Made by a program: the position numbers and the translations under genes. A stretch of 64,000 nucleotides of DNA. It comes from Cercospora beticola. Its lineage: Eukaryota > Ascomycota > Dothideomycetes > Mycosphaerellales > Mycosphaerellaceae. Location: the NCBI RefSeq assembly GCF_033473495.1, contig NC_088938.1, forward strand, positions 2,046,001 to 2,110,000, in the 5' to 3' direction. Positions 11,667-21,939 of the stretch are shown piece after piece. How positions within the stretch are numbered: position 1 is the stretch's first letter; each line of letters opens with the position of its first letter. The notes below the pieces were generated by a model. It was not told the origin of the DNA. It did not search any database and worked only from the letters and a program-made list of their open reading frames with translations.

Positions 11667-12603
11667 GAGAGTTATTGCATGGCGACGGGATTGTAAGCGG
11701 GCATATAGGTGCACCCAGGAAATCATTGATTTATCGTTGAAAGGAAAACATCTTTTGCTGAGCCTGAGGAATATCGTTCACTTGGTTTGTTCGAGGTCGG
11801 CCCATAGCTGTCATTTTGGACTTCGCCACGCATCTTTGAAAAAGACAATCGCAATCCAATTTGGAAATCTTGACTTCCGTTGTTTGTTCACGCACACACC
11901 TGACGCGCTTACCGAAATACCTCCTGCCGGGCTTTTGACGTTGCTTGGCTGACATCGCAGTTTGTGCTCCGCATGGAGTTCATCAGTACTATCTACGTAT
12001 CATACACAAGGCCATACCCGCTCAGTCATCGTCTTCTTCCAAAGAAGGACAAGGTCAGTGACGGCAGCGGAGAGAACCTGTGTAAAGGGAGCCGCTGGAA
12101 AAAATAACGAGTCGGTCACCACGGCGGCATCAGGGAGTGGCACAGAAGAAGCAAAGGACAGACAGTGGCGTAGAGCCGAGCCGCGGCAACAAAGAGCGAT
12201 CGGCCAGCACAGAAGGTCTGTACTCGTTTTCTTTTTTGGCCACGTACTACTCGTTGCATCAGCTAACACGTTTCAGAAGAGTAGTTCAGAGCCACAACTA
12301 CAAAAGACGGTGCCACTAGCACTACCTCAAACCCAGGACCAGACTCTATGTGTCAGCATGAGCCAAGCTACTCGATCTGCACCACCTCAGCCCAAATAGT
12401 GCGAGGACTCTGACGAGGAAGCTCGAATTCCTCTCTGGACAGATTGCAGAGGAACTAGGCCGGGTGTCATCCGCTCCTGGGAGCAGCGAGAAAAACACCG
12501 TCTCTGTAAAAGCAGCAAAGTCCGAGATGGAAGCCAAAGTGTATAGTATATCCTCCAGCTTTGACCCAAATATCATCATCTACTTCACCGCGAACTCGAG
12601 ATC
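11667..12603. other. intergenic, no supported gene
   Basis: Between the plus-strand CHY/RING gene and the convergent GH3 gene. A plus frame at 11962-12399 (145 codons) is Ser/Thr/Gln-rich with no domain. An intron-like segment exists at about 12217-12277 (CAGCTAACACGTTTCAG acceptor side, GTCTGT donor side), so a small spliced transcript is possible, but no start-to-stop model convinces me. Confidence 0.35.
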
Positions 12604-13680
12604 TCAATGCGGCAAACTCCTCCTCAAATCCACAATCCTCTGCGTCGCAGCATCAAATTCCCCCCGATCAATCCACCCCTCCCTCAAAGCCCTCACAATC
12701 CCCTCATGTGCCTCCTGTCCCTGACTCACCAACCTCACCGACGCCAACACAATGTCCATCCCCGCCTGCACAGCTCTCACCGCCAAATCCCCCGTACTCC
12801 CCAAAGCCTTAATACTCCCCGCCTCCAACGCATCCGTAATCGTCACACCCCTAAACCCCAATCTCTGTCTCAACTCCCCTTGCACAATATTCCGACTCAA
12901 TCCAGCTGGGTTGTCTGAATCCAACGCAGGATAAATCGCCCAAGACGTCATGATCATTTTGACGTTACTTTGATTGATCGCTGCAGTATAAGGTAACATA
13001 TCCGTTCCTCGTAACTCATCAGCTGAGAGATTAATCGTCACGGGCTTGAGATCTGTATTCTCATCTGCTGCCGCAGCACCTAATCCGGGAAAATGTTTCG
13101 CTGTTGCGGGATAATTCTGTGATTGGAGAGCTGAGATCCACGCTGCGGCGGAGGATGAGACGATGTTGGGGTCTGAAGAGAAAGAACGTTGTTCACGATC
13201 TGTAAAGTCGTTTTCGTTTCTGTGGACGTCGAGGACGGGGGCGAGGTCGCCGTTTATGCCGAATTGGGAGAAGATTTGAGCTACGGTTTGGCCGGCTTGA
13301 GTTGCGGAGGTTAGAGGGTCGGAGGAGGAACCGATGGATTTGGCGGAGGTGGAGGGGCCGCCTGGGAGGCGGTTTACGATTCCGCCTTCTTGGTCTGTTA
13401 CCAGGAGGAGGGGGTAGCCTGGGTAGGAAGGTGATTGGCGGTAGGCGTTTTGGAGGTTGCGGATTTGGCCGGGCAGGTCGTTGGCTTTGTCGATGTTTTC
13501 GCTGTAGAAGATTACGCCGCTGACTTTGCCGTCGCGGGTTGCGGTGAGGAGTTCATCGGGGATGTTGGGGGCTGGGTAGGACCAGATTATGTGGTGGCCG
13601 ACGGCTATGTCGTCTGCGTCTGCTTGGACGAAGGTGGTGATGGTGGCCAGGAAGGCGGCTGTTGATACAGTCAATCGCAT
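12604..13680 (-). CDS. secreted glycoside hydrolase family 3 protein (NagZ-like beta-N-acetylhexosaminidase fold)
   Basis: An intronless 358-residue protein. Residues 1-20 form a signal peptide (hydrophobic core ending TFVQA). The rest is a GH3 N-terminal barrel: DQEGG at 96-100, NRLPGG at 103-108, GDLAPVLDV at 144-152, KHFPGLG at 195-201 and ITDALEAGS at 281-289, where D283 aligns with the GH3 nucleophile. There is no GH3 C-terminal domain, as in single-domain NagZ enzymes. The NagZ acid/base dyad (Asp-x-His shortly after KHFPGHG) is not present: the aligned residues are D206-E-N208. The KHFPGLG/ITDALEAG signature resembles what I remember from secreted actinobacterial relatives, so bacterial ancestry is possible but untested. 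It may release N-acetylglucosamine from chitin or peptidoglycan fragments, or have another substrate. Confidence 0.87.
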   Translation of the reverse strand: MRLTVSTAAFLATITTFVQADADDIAVGHHIIWSYPAPNIPDELLTATRDGKVSGVIFYSENIDKANDLPGQIRNLQNAYRQSPSYPGYPLLLVTDQEGGIVNRLPGGPSTSAKSIGSSSDPLTSATQAGQTVAQIFSQFGINGDLAPVLDVHRNENDFTDREQRSFSSDPNIVSSSAAAWISALQSQNYPATAKHFPGLGAAAADENTDLKPVTINLSADELRGTDMLPYTAAINQSNVKMIMTSWAIYPALDSDNPAGLSRNIVQGELRQRLGFRGVTITDALEAGSIKALGSTGDLAVRAVQAGMDIVLASVRLVSQGQEAHEGIVRALREGWIDRGEFDAATQRIVDLRRSLPH

Positions 13681-13911
13681 CTTGCAAGTATTGTTGTTGA
13701 AAGTATTTCAATGGAGTGAGGTCAACTAGAGTGCAGTAAGCTCCTGTTCATCCTGGGCGTGAGAGAAATAGAGTTTTGATATCCTTGAGCATCAATTACA
13801 GATGCGGCATGTACCTTGCCACAAGGACAGCCGCACAATATGATCACAAGTATCGCCGACTTCAAGATCTGATTGTAGCACTATCAGGTGTTGAATCTTG
13901 CAAGGGAGGTT

Positions 13912-14772
13912 TCACCATGGCACCTCTTCACCTTCATACACTTCTGGTCCTTTCCCTTCTTTCTTCCAATCAGGCACGTGAATGTTGAAAAATTTGCCAT
14001 TTTGTGATCTGTCGGCCTTGAGGATGATGTCTTTGAGACTAGAGACGCCGACCTCAACAGGAAGGTCCGCATTTTGGCTTCCAAGATCGGTTCTCAGCCA
14101 CTACGGTGATGTCAGTAATAGCTGCGTGCGAACAGGTTGACCACACTTACACCAGGAGATACGGCAAGGAACGTGAATTCCTTGTGATCTAGCGCGTACA
14201 AAGCCGTGAGCATGTTCATGCCTGCTTTAGTGACCTTGTACGCATGACTCGGTGTATTCGCGTGTCGCGAGGCATAAGAGATTGAACCCAGAGTGGACGA
14301 GCTTGCATAATATCAGCAGATGATATCAGAGTCGGACGGGAAATATCGCTCACATGTTGATGACTTTCTTCTCGTTCCCGCTTTCCAAAAGTGGCAAGAA
14401 GGCGGCAGTCACGACTTGTGCGCTCACGAGGTTGGTATTCAAGATTTCTCGCAAGTCTGCGGCTTTGACCGATCGCACTCCGTCCGGTGTAAATGACCCT
14501 TGACCAGCATTGTTTACCAGGACGTCCAGAGAGGGTGTGTGCTTCTGGATTTGAGTAACTCCTCCTTGCACGCTATCTTCCTTGGTCAAATCTTTGATAA
14601 CGATGTTGACGATGCGTTCCTCAGAAGCATCAATCAATTTCTGGAGCTCCACGCTAGGGCCTCGCGTGATGGCAAAGATCTTGGAGACCTGTGTTCTGGG
14701 CAATTGAATGAGCTGTTTGACGAGTTCGAGGCCGATGCCACGAGAAGTTCCAGTGATTGCGTATGTCGACAT
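13912..14772 (-). CDS. short-chain dehydrogenase/reductase, sniffer/C-factor-like
   Basis: Three exons by splice-site reading: 14772-14354, 14301-14151 and 14100-13912, giving 252 residues. The introns (14353-14302 and 14150-14101) have GTGAGC and GTAAGT donors and CAG/TAG acceptors. The product opens MSTYAITGTSRGIGLEL, containing the nucleotide-binding TGxxxGIG motif, followed by LDVLVNNAG and, in exon 2, HAYKVTK, the YxxxK catalytic pair. An in-frame ATG five codons upstream (14787) is an alternative start. The fold reduces small carbonyl substrates with NAD(P)H; sniffer-like SDRs are diverse (some act in fungal polyketide pathways), so the substrate is unknown. The upstream neighbour is intergenic DNA and the downstream neighbour is the same-strand GH3 gene. 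Confidence 0.85.
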
Positions 14773-14787
14773 TTTGAGCGTTTGCAT

Positions 14788-16459
14788 ATGAGTGCTCGGG
14801 CACTTTGGTTGCTTATACCAGCGATTTATAGCTCAGTCACCATCTTGTGCGTGTCATGGATCTCTCGTCGACCGGGATCGGTAAGAGGATTGCTCTGTCG
14901 TCGTTGTGAAACGGGAGAAGGCTGCGCTAACTCCGGAACTACTCCCTAAGGAAGCAACGACATTTCGCGGTCGCATGTGGACCCGGGCATAGGAAGACTG
15001 CGAACCCGAGCAGCAGAGGGAAACACGGATCGGGAGGCGCCATGAGAGCTCGCCGAATGTTGGTGTAGGGCTGCTGTCCGACGTCGTTTCGCTCCTCTTG
15101 GAGACGTTGTCTCGCTCTTGGCTCGATGCCGGAGCCTTGAAATTTTGATTCACTGTTTTGTTTGGTCGCGTCAAAATGGCTTGTCGCGCGTGATTGCGCT
15201 TTCCTTCTCGCGTTCTTCGTCACTTGGATACTCTGTTTCATCCACTGCACGCGAGTTCTGCTTTCATGGTCAACTCCCTCACATACGACTGGTACTGCAA
15301 TCCGCGACTTCTCGCGTTACGAGGCTTGAAGAGCATCATTGTTCGCGAAGCACTCCTCATCGCCTAACCCTAGCGGTCGTTCTGCCGGCTTCTGCTTCAC
15401 GCGTCACCCTACCCTTGGAGACGACGCACTCAATCACTGCGGACGTTTGCGGATGATGCGTGTCCGATGATGGAGCCTTGAGAGATGGAGTGCTCCTCTG
15501 CCCACACCACCCGACCCTTCAACTACGAAACGCCAAGACAAGCTTTTCCACGTCCGTAAGCTGAAGTGTTCCCGAAGCCTAATATCTGTCGCCAAGGTGC
15601 GGCAGTATACAACGCAGGCTGGACTGATGATGAGCGCTTCCCATCGACTGCTCATGAAACTAGCTGTCGCCTCCCAGGCGAATCGCTCTGCCGCGCCAAG
15701 ATTCACTGCCGGAGGCTATCGAAGGAACGGCCATGTCCGCCATGAGCAACACCTTTGGAAAGACCGGGCTGAACCGGAGAACCATTCAGGTTGAACCACG
15801 CAGAGTCATCTAGACCTGGGTTGTCCGGCATGCACGATATGAGACCTCAACACCCTATGGCCGGAGTGCAGGCTACGGGTGGTCTCAGACGTTGGGCATA
15901 GTGCCGGGTTTGAGCCCGTGTCCGACATACACGTATAGGCGCCACAATAGATCCCACGAAGTCGACAATTTGTCAACCTCCACGACCTTGAAAGGTAGAT
16001 GGAGAACATGCCAAGCTTGTGTTATCGTTATGCTGAGAGGCGGCAGACTTGTGTGTACCCACTCAACCACTGTAGCCAGACAGCAGTGCTACCACTATCA
16101 ATCTTGCTCACAGCATTGATATGATATCCTTGCCATATCTGTTCGACCTACCTCAAAGAGGTGTTGAGCCGCAGTCCAAGAGTCCATCAAGGTGTATGCG
16201 CCAAGTCGGCGGTAATAGACGGGTTTCCTCGTGCAGGTGGGAATTTTTCATCCTCTCCCAATGACAGCGAAGGCTAAGAGCATAACCCACGTCGATGCCC
16301 ACGCAGCCCACGTAGCAGCCCACACCGGATCCAGTAACAACTCTCCGGCTACAGTAGCCTATCGCGAACGTCACATTACCACAAGCCGCCCACTTTCTTC
16401 TGCTTTAAGTAGGAGGCGATCCGGCATGGACCAGTCGCACAATTCGCGCAGTACCAACA
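14788..16459. other. intergenic between divergent SDR and MFS genes
   Basis: A 1.7 kb shared upstream region of divergent genes. Frames up to 149 codons exist but show no domains and no consistent splice structure; several overlap the SDR gene on the opposite strand. The last 200 bases hold the probable promoter of the MFS gene. Confidence 0.4.
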
Positions 16460-18165
16460 ATGGGTGTCAACGAGAAGCAGCCTCACGTGGCTGTCGATAC
16501 CAGTGACACAAGTTCTGAAGAACGACCCGCACCACTTTCAAGCGAGAAGCCGACGACCAATAGTGAGGCGGAACAACAAACGACAACTCCACCCAAGAAT
16601 TCGAGATGGCGACGTATCGTAGGAGTGCTATGGGACTCCTTCGACGGAACACCGCAGGAACGACGCTATGTCCGCAAGCTCGATACGTTTCTCCTGTCGT
16701 ACATGTGCTTGGCATATTTCATCAAGCAGCTCGATCAGACGAACATCTCCAATGCGTTCGTCTCGGGCATGAAAGAGGACCTGGAGCTGTATGGCAATGA
16801 ACGGAACTGGTTAAATACGTGGTTCAATATCGGGATATTACTGGGCACGATACCTAGTCAGATGATTCAGCTCCAGCATATTCGCCCGAGCATCTGGATC
16901 CCGTCATGTGAGATCTTCTGGAGCATCCTGGTCGTTGCAATGGCGTTTGCGAAGAACGTGGAGACGCTGTACGCACTCCGGTTCTTCGTGGGTTTCGCCG
17001 AGGCTTGTTGCTTTCCAGGATTTGCGGCGCTGCTTGGTGGATGGTATGGTACAAATCAGCTTGTAAGTCCTCCCGGGTGATGATGGGGCCGACTGGTGCT
17101 TCGGTCGATGAAAGAATTGCTCACATCATGATGTAATAGGCTAAACGTGCTGCTCTCTTCGAGCAATCCTCTGCTATCGGAAACATGTTCTCCGGTTACC
17201 TTCAGGCTGCGCTGTACAAAGGCATGAACGGTAAAGCTGGCCTGGCGGGTTGGCAATGGATGTTCGTCATTGATGGGCTCATCGGCATCCCCATCGGAAT
17301 CTGGGGCATGTTCGCAGTTCCAGATCTACCGCATAACACGAGAGCTTTCTACTGGACTGCAGCTGACAAGGAGTACACGATTGAACGTACTCAGAAGCTT
17401 GGAAGGCCCGCGACGCCACCTTTGACATTCAAGGCCGTGTGGGGCGTCTTCACTAACTGGAGGCTTTGGTTGTTCATTTTGCCTTACAACATGGTAAGTA
17501 ACACCTTCAGGCGTCAGTCACTGTTGCTAATGACGAGAAACAGGTCGGCCAAGCCATCAGCGGTATCAAGTACTTCAACCTCTACTTGAAGTGGGATGGC
17601 TGGAGTGTCGTTCACACGAACCTCCTTCCAACCGGAGGCGATGCTCTCAGTGTCGTTTCTGCATTGTTCTTCGGCATCCTAGCTGATCAGACTGGATACA
17701 ATGCCACTCTGGTCTGCCTCATTCAGGGACTCGTTGTTGTCAGCAACGGAATGCTTGCAGCGTGGTGCTCAGGCCACTCGCTCAACAAAGGCAGTCTGCT
17801 GTTTGCCTACTACCTTTCCTATGCTGGCCTTGCAGCCCAGCCGATCGTTATTGTGAGTGCCACTCCCTTTCATGATAGATCAAGCTTTGAAACATTGCTA
17901 ACACTCACTCAAACAGTCCTGGGGCAACCACCTCGCAGCATCTGATCCCATCTTACGACAAATGCTCGTGGCATGCGGTAACGTGGCATCGTACACTTTC
18001 AACGCATGGCTTCCTCTTGTCGCTTTTCCGACTTACGATGCTCCGATATACAAGTATGGCTATCAGATCCTGGTCATGTTCAGTGGGCTGGCGGTCATCG
18101 GTGTTATCTCCATGCATGTCTTGAGGGAAAAGTTCGCACAGAAAAGTAGCAGGTCTGGGACGTGA
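16460..18165 (+). CDS. major facilitator superfamily permease, allantoate/pantothenate (Dal5/Fen2/Liz1-like) family
   Basis: Four exons: 16460-17062, 17140-17493, 17544-17852 and 17917-18165, giving 504 residues. All three introns have GTAAGT or GTGAGT donors and AG acceptors, and the joins keep the frame. The cytosolic N-terminus is followed by YVRKLDTFLLSYMCLAYF (TM1) and DQTNISNAF, a motif typical of the anion:cation symporter (Dal5/Tna1/Fen2) group, then LYGNERNWLNTWFNIGI. The central part reads GWQWMFVIDGLIGIPIGIW and the C-terminal half carries six further hydrophobic spans ending LVMFSGLAVIGVISMHVL. Family members import vitamins or small carboxylates such as pantothenate, nicotinate or allantoate at the plasma membrane with protons. 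The specific substrate cannot be read from sequence. Confidence 0.92.
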
Positions 18166-18227
18166 AGAAAACACATTATATTGAGAGCGTGTAAGATATG
18201 GCAAGAGTAGGACATGATTTCACGACT

Positions 18228-18267
18228 AGCATTGGGATAGCATTGGGATAGCATTGGGATAGCATTG
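18228..18267. repeat. 11-bp direct tandem repeat, about 3.6 copies
   Basis: Three exact copies of AGCATTGGGAT at 18228-18238, 18239-18249 and 18250-18260 are followed by a partial copy (AGCATTGA). It lies about 65 bases past the stop of the MFS permease, likely in its 3' UTR or downstream spacer. A simple minisatellite that may vary in length between strains. Confidence 0.9.
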
Positions 18268-18400
18268 ATTGTGGCAACTGTGTATGATAGCGCACGATAA
18301 AATAGAGCAAATTCACGCTGAGAAGAGGGCACAACTGTGTGCCACGAGCACGATTGCAGCATTGACTCCACTGATGCTATAGTGAATGCTGCTCGTGCCA

Positions 18401-18410
18401 TATGTATATA
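18401..18410 (+). promoter_or_regulatory. TATA-like element
   Basis: TATGTATATA stands about 75 bases upstream of the ATG at 18485, a distance compatible with a core promoter for the small proline-rich ORF. Sequence match only. Confidence 0.3.
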
Positions 18411-18484
18411 TCTCGCTCCTGGAGATCTTGTAACCAGAACTTCAATTGCCGAACCAAACTCCGGAATCCTCAACTCGATCAACA

Positions 18485-18697
18485 ATGTCTTCGTCCAATC
18501 CTCCCAAATCTTCTAACCCGCCCAAGTCTTCCAACCCGCCTAATCCGCCCAAGCCACCTTACCATGCTCCAGGCTGGGATCGCACTCTTCCTGGTCCGCC
18601 ACCTAAGAAAGGCACGCCAAGTTGTCCGACGAAATTTGGAGGGGAGTGGCTGGCAAGGGGAGGAGATGGGAAGACTGGCTCTGGTGAGAAGAAGTAA
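18485..18697 (+). CDS. small proline-rich hypothetical protein
   Basis: A 70-residue frame starting in an excellent fungal context (CAACAATGTC). The N-terminal third repeats NPPKSS (NPPKSSNPPKSSNPPNPPKP) and the rest is Gly/Lys/Pro-rich (PYHAPGWDRTLPGPPPKKG, then FGGEWLARGGDGKTG). There is no signal peptide, membrane span or known domain. A TATA-like element lies 75 bases upstream. An in-frame ATG 13 codons earlier (18446) is possible but has a weaker context. The composition could be a disordered cytosolic peptide or a chance frame; the start context and repeat structure favour a gene. Confidence 0.45.
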   Translation: MSSSNPPKSSNPPKSSNPPNPPKPPYHAPGWDRTLPGPPPKKGTPSCPTKFGGEWLARGGDGKTGSGEKK

Positions 18698-18919
18698 AGT
18701 GACTTGTAGTTGAGGGGTGACATGGGCTGTGTGTTGGGGGAGGTGATGGGTGAAGAGTCGTGTTGGGATAGTCGTATGTAGGGAGGAAATTTTGTCGTAA
18801 GACTGAGCTGAATCGTTCGTCAATGTATCTCTGTGAGCGTGATTTCGAGGTGAGGCTGCTCTGTTGGGAGCGACGCGCCCTGGTCAAGTCGTCCACGGAG
18901 GCATTTCCGAATATTGTGA

Positions 18920-19987
18920 TCAGTCCAACCGTTTCGTTCCCGAGTCACTAACTGTCTGGTCTTCCTCACCCGCTTCTTCGTCTTCATCGTCGTCATCATC
19001 GTCTTCTTCATCCGCTTCTTCATCTTCATCGTCTTCATCGTCTTCATCACCGTCCATCTTCGTGGGCCTGCGCAGAGCTTCCGGTGGGTGCCAGAAGATG
19101 TCCCTGATAGCTTCAACATCGCTCTTGAGTAATTCCTTGCGACCAGGTCTTGCATCAATCGCATTTATAACATGCTGAACCAGACCCGCAGCCACATCGA
19201 GCTCGTCTTCGCCCATCTCTTCGGAAGCCTGGTAGTCCACGAGAACTTCTGAACGTTTGTGGTCAGTGCCAAGATCGATGTAGCAGTACACTGTGGTCTC
19301 CCCAACATCGTCATCATGATAAGGTATCTCATCGTCGATACTCCCTTCCATATAGAGTTTGCGCAACATGGACAATTGCCCTGCTGGACCTTTGCACACG
19401 AAGTCCCACAGTGATGCTGCTCTTAAACGACGGGCCATGGCATCACGCTCAATGTTCCAGACGTTCAATTTGAATGTGCAAGTGTTGTAATATACCGGTA
19501 GGACCTCGCAACGCACAAGATTGCATACTTCGGCGAGGGGTATCGGATACGGTGCGTCCAGTGGCTTTGTGTCTGTGTCGAAGTCTCTCAGATAGAGCTC
19601 GTAGATATACACACGAAGCTCAGCTGGCAGCTCCAGAAAGTGATTGAATGTTTCGCCATCGTCAGCCTCATTCAATTTGAGAATGGCGTTCAAGACACGC
19701 AAGCGTTTTGCCTCCTGAGAGCTCGCTAAGCCTCGTGCTATACAGAATGCACGCAGCTCAGCCACAGAACATTGATCGTAATTGAGCAAGCCCCGTTGTC
19801 CACGAATTTGCTTCTGCAAGAGCTCCTCTTTGGGTGTGCTGAATTTGACCGGGCGGCCAGCATCTCGTAATAAGGCCCGGATCTCTGGCTTTGTAAGATG
19901 AGCGTCACACCTCAACTTCCAGAAAGACTTCTGGTAATCCCACTGTCGTAACAGAGGATAACCACCAGTCCACAAGACCTGCACCAT
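18920..19987 (-). CDS. F-box-like fungal protein with N-terminal SAP-like segment and poly-acidic tail
   Basis: 355 residues from the ATG at 19987 (MVQVLWTGGYPLL); the frame stays open 57 codons further upstream, so a longer form is possible. Residues about 35-130 look helical and SAP-like (LTKPEIRALLRDAGRP, then SVAELRAFCIARGL). An F-box-like core follows (FNHFLELPAELRVYIYELYL), which in Dothideomycetes marks a very large family of unknown function. The C-terminus is a run of Asp/Glu (DGDEDDEDDEDEEADEED and beyond) of about 35 residues, encoded by a GAT/GAC/GAA trinucleotide tract at about 18960-19060. F-box proteins recruit substrates to SCF ubiquitin ligases, but many of these fungal proteins have no tested role. 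Confidence 0.82.
   Translation of the reverse strand: MVQVLWTGGYPLLRQWDYQKSFWKLRCDAHLTKPEIRALLRDAGRPVKFSTPKEELLQKQIRGQRGLLNYDQCSVAELRAFCIARGLASSQEAKRLRVLNAILKLNEADDGETFNHFLELPAELRVYIYELYLRDFDTDTKPLDAPYPIPLAEVCNLVRCEVLPVYYNTCTFKLNVWNIERDAMARRLRAASLWDFVCKGPAGQLSMLRKLYMEGSIDDEIPYHDDDVGETTVYCYIDLGTDHKRSEVLVDYQASEEMGEDELDVAAGLVQHVINAIDARPGRKELLKSDVEAIRDIFWHPPEALRRPTKMDGDEDDEDDEDEEADEEDDDDDDEDEEAGEEDQTVSDSGTKRLD
18960..19060. repeat. imperfect TCN/TTC trinucleotide tract coding the acidic tail
   Basis: A cttcttcgtcttcatcgtcg-type imperfect microsatellite. Read on the minus strand it is codons GAT, GAC, GAA and GAG and makes the Asp/Glu tail of the F-box-like protein. Read on the plus strand it is serine-rich (a shadow frame at 18864-19178). 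Confidence 0.8.
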
Positions 19988-20831
19988 GTTGGATGGCTGA
20001 GCTTGTTCCCTGTGGCGGTGAAGCCGAAGACGTAGTGACGATAGGACCGGCAGTGACAACTCGTGCGCCGGAGAGTAGATGAAATCGAGTGCTGAGAGGT
20101 AGGTTCTTGTCTGATTGTTAGTGCAAATCGGAAGTGCTTCTGAATTTAGGGGTTGCAAATGACTGCACGCTCACTTGCAATAGTTTCGGCGGGCATCTGC
20201 AGTTCTCCTCAATTTCATCGACGTTTAGAACTCACTCTTCCTACTGCATGTGAGATACCACGTGGACAACGGCTCAGGATGCCTTGTGATTGCCTCGCTC
20301 GTCGTGTCGAACGCGTGCTCGTGACCAGCAAATACGTCCAGCTACGAAGCATTCCGTGCGTGTCCATGCGCTGTTCTATTCATTGGCCCGCTCTCGTGCC
20401 AGGTCTTACTCACTTCAACGATGTGGTCACGGTGTTTGCGTCTGATCAGCGTTGCAGGACATTGAGGTCACGATGCTTCGTCACCAGCTTCTTCCCTTCA
20501 GTCTCACGTTATGTCTTCTGTCGAGCTCATCGACTTTCTCGTCATTTTTTTTTTGCTTGCTTTCGAGTTGGAAAGGGCCAACATGCTTCGCGCTGTTGTC
20601 ATTTCAGGTCATGTCGTACCTTCAAAAAGACTTCAAGCTTCGCCCAGACCCACATTCTGGCAAAAAATCGTTCCGACTCCGGCAAGAGATTCTCACGGCT
20701 GGCATGATGACATGAACATCGATCTGCTGGCTTTCATGCGCTCTTCATATCATTCCATTTCGTAGACAGCATTTCATAGCAACACGAAATTCGTGGCTCC
20801 AAATTCTTTCTGTACCTGCATATTCTCCGTC
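19988..20831. other. intergenic between divergent F-box-like and SET genes
   Basis: Shared upstream region. A 184-codon plus frame at 20153-20707 is Arg/Ser/Cys/Phe-rich without domains and is judged non-coding. A poly-T run (attttttttttgct) sits near 20546. Confidence 0.4.
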
Positions 20832-21809
20832 ATGTCCCCCTCAGCCACAGCGACCGACGATCCTCTCTTCACACAGCAAGAGATTCCAGGAAAAGGGAAA
20901 GGACTTGTCGCAAATCGTAGCATACCGGCTGGCACGCTTCTGATCAGTGAAGAACCTCTCTTCACCACAGAAAGTCTGCAAGATGCGGACACAATCGAGA
21001 AAGACCTTGCCGCAATAGTCAAAGCCCTTCCCAAAGACGGCCAACGAGCCTTCCTATCCCTGCACAACAATTTCAAAGGCGAACCCAACCCATTCAGCAA
21101 TATCGTCCGTTCCAATGGCTATCCTCTGGGCCCCAGCAGTGGCATCGGCGGAATTTTCCCTCTCGTCTCCAGAATAAATCATTCTTGCCTGCCCAACGCG
21201 CAGCATTCCTGGAACAGCACACAAAACCGCATGCTGGTTCATGCAGTTCGAGAAATCGAAGAAGATGAAGAACTCACACTTTCCTACCTCAATGGCGGAC
21301 CTTCGACGACCCGACAAGAAATCCTAAAACAGAATTTTAGATTTACGTGCACTTGCGAATTGTGCTCGCTTTCCCCGCAACAGCTCAAAATTTCCGATGC
21401 GCGGCTCAAGCGCGCTCAAGAACTCGACTCCAGTATCGGCGACCCAAAGACTGTACGCAATGCTCCGGAACGCGCATTGAGAGATTGTAGAGCTCTTCTC
21501 GACATCTACCAGAAAGAGAAGGTGTCGGATCTGCGGTTGCCTAGGTTATACTACGACGCGTTCCAGATCGTCGCAATGCATTCGGACGCTGCACGAGCCG
21601 CGGCTTTTGCGAGAAGAGCGAGGGAGTCGAGGACAATTTGCGAGGGAAAGGACAGTGATGAGGTGGAGAATTTGTTCATGCTGGAAAAGAGCCTGGAGAT
21701 GTATGAGAATTTTGGTGTGACAAAGAAGTGGAAGTCGAAGGTGGGAGATGGGCTGACAGAAGAAGAGGAGGAGAAGTTTGAGAAGTGGTTGTGGATGGAG
21801 AAGTCGTGA
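20832..21809 (+). CDS. SET domain-containing protein (SMYD/Set5-like class without MYND finger)
   Basis: Intronless. The ATG at 20832 (MSPSATATDDPLF) gives 325 residues; an in-frame ATG at 20793 would add 13. The SET domain starts at KGKGLVANRSIPAGTLL and contains the diagnostic RINHSCLPNAQHSW and DEELTLSYL motifs, then a post-SET cysteine cluster (FTCTCELC). The C-terminal 130 residues are helical (TPR-like in relatives). No MYND zinc finger is inserted in the SET domain. Proteins of this shape methylate lysines in histones or other proteins, but many fungal members are uncharacterised, so the substrate is unknown. Confidence 0.88.
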   Translation: MSPSATATDDPLFTQQEIPGKGKGLVANRSIPAGTLLISEEPLFTTESLQDADTIEKDLAAIVKALPKDGQRAFLSLHNNFKGEPNPFSNIVRSNGYPLGPSSGIGGIFPLVSRINHSCLPNAQHSWNSTQNRMLVHAVREIEEDEELTLSYLNGGPSTTRQEILKQNFRFTCTCELCSLSPQQLKISDARLKRAQELDSSIGDPKTVRNAPERALRDCRALLDIYQKEKVSDLRLPRLYYDAFQIVAMHSDAARAAAFARRARESRTICEGKDSDEVENLFMLEKSLEMYENFGVTKKWKSKVGDGLTEEEEEKFEKWLWMEKS

Positions 21810-21939
21810 TGAGCGACTGGAGGACTACACATGACGTGTTGTGTACGCATCCGCTCTCGCTTGTTTAGCTTGGCGAGGATATGGGCTATTTGCATCCTTC
21901 TGCGCTACCATTTCCCCGCTACCGCAGTATCAGTGAGAG

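Larger units (their letters stand above)
18166..18484. other. intergenic with short tandem repeat and TATA-like site
   Basis: 3' end of the MFS gene, then an 11-bp tandem repeat (18228-18267), then a TATA-rich segment at 18401-18410 ahead of the small proline-rich ORF. No gene of its own. Confidence 0.4.

Noticed and set aside
11962..12399. 145-codon plus frame with an intron-like segment
   Set aside because: No domain and no coherent start-to-stop spliced model; kept only as a remark in the intergenic entry.
18864..19178. Serine-rich plus frame
   Set aside because: It is the antisense reading of the acidic-tail microsatellite of the F-box-like gene.
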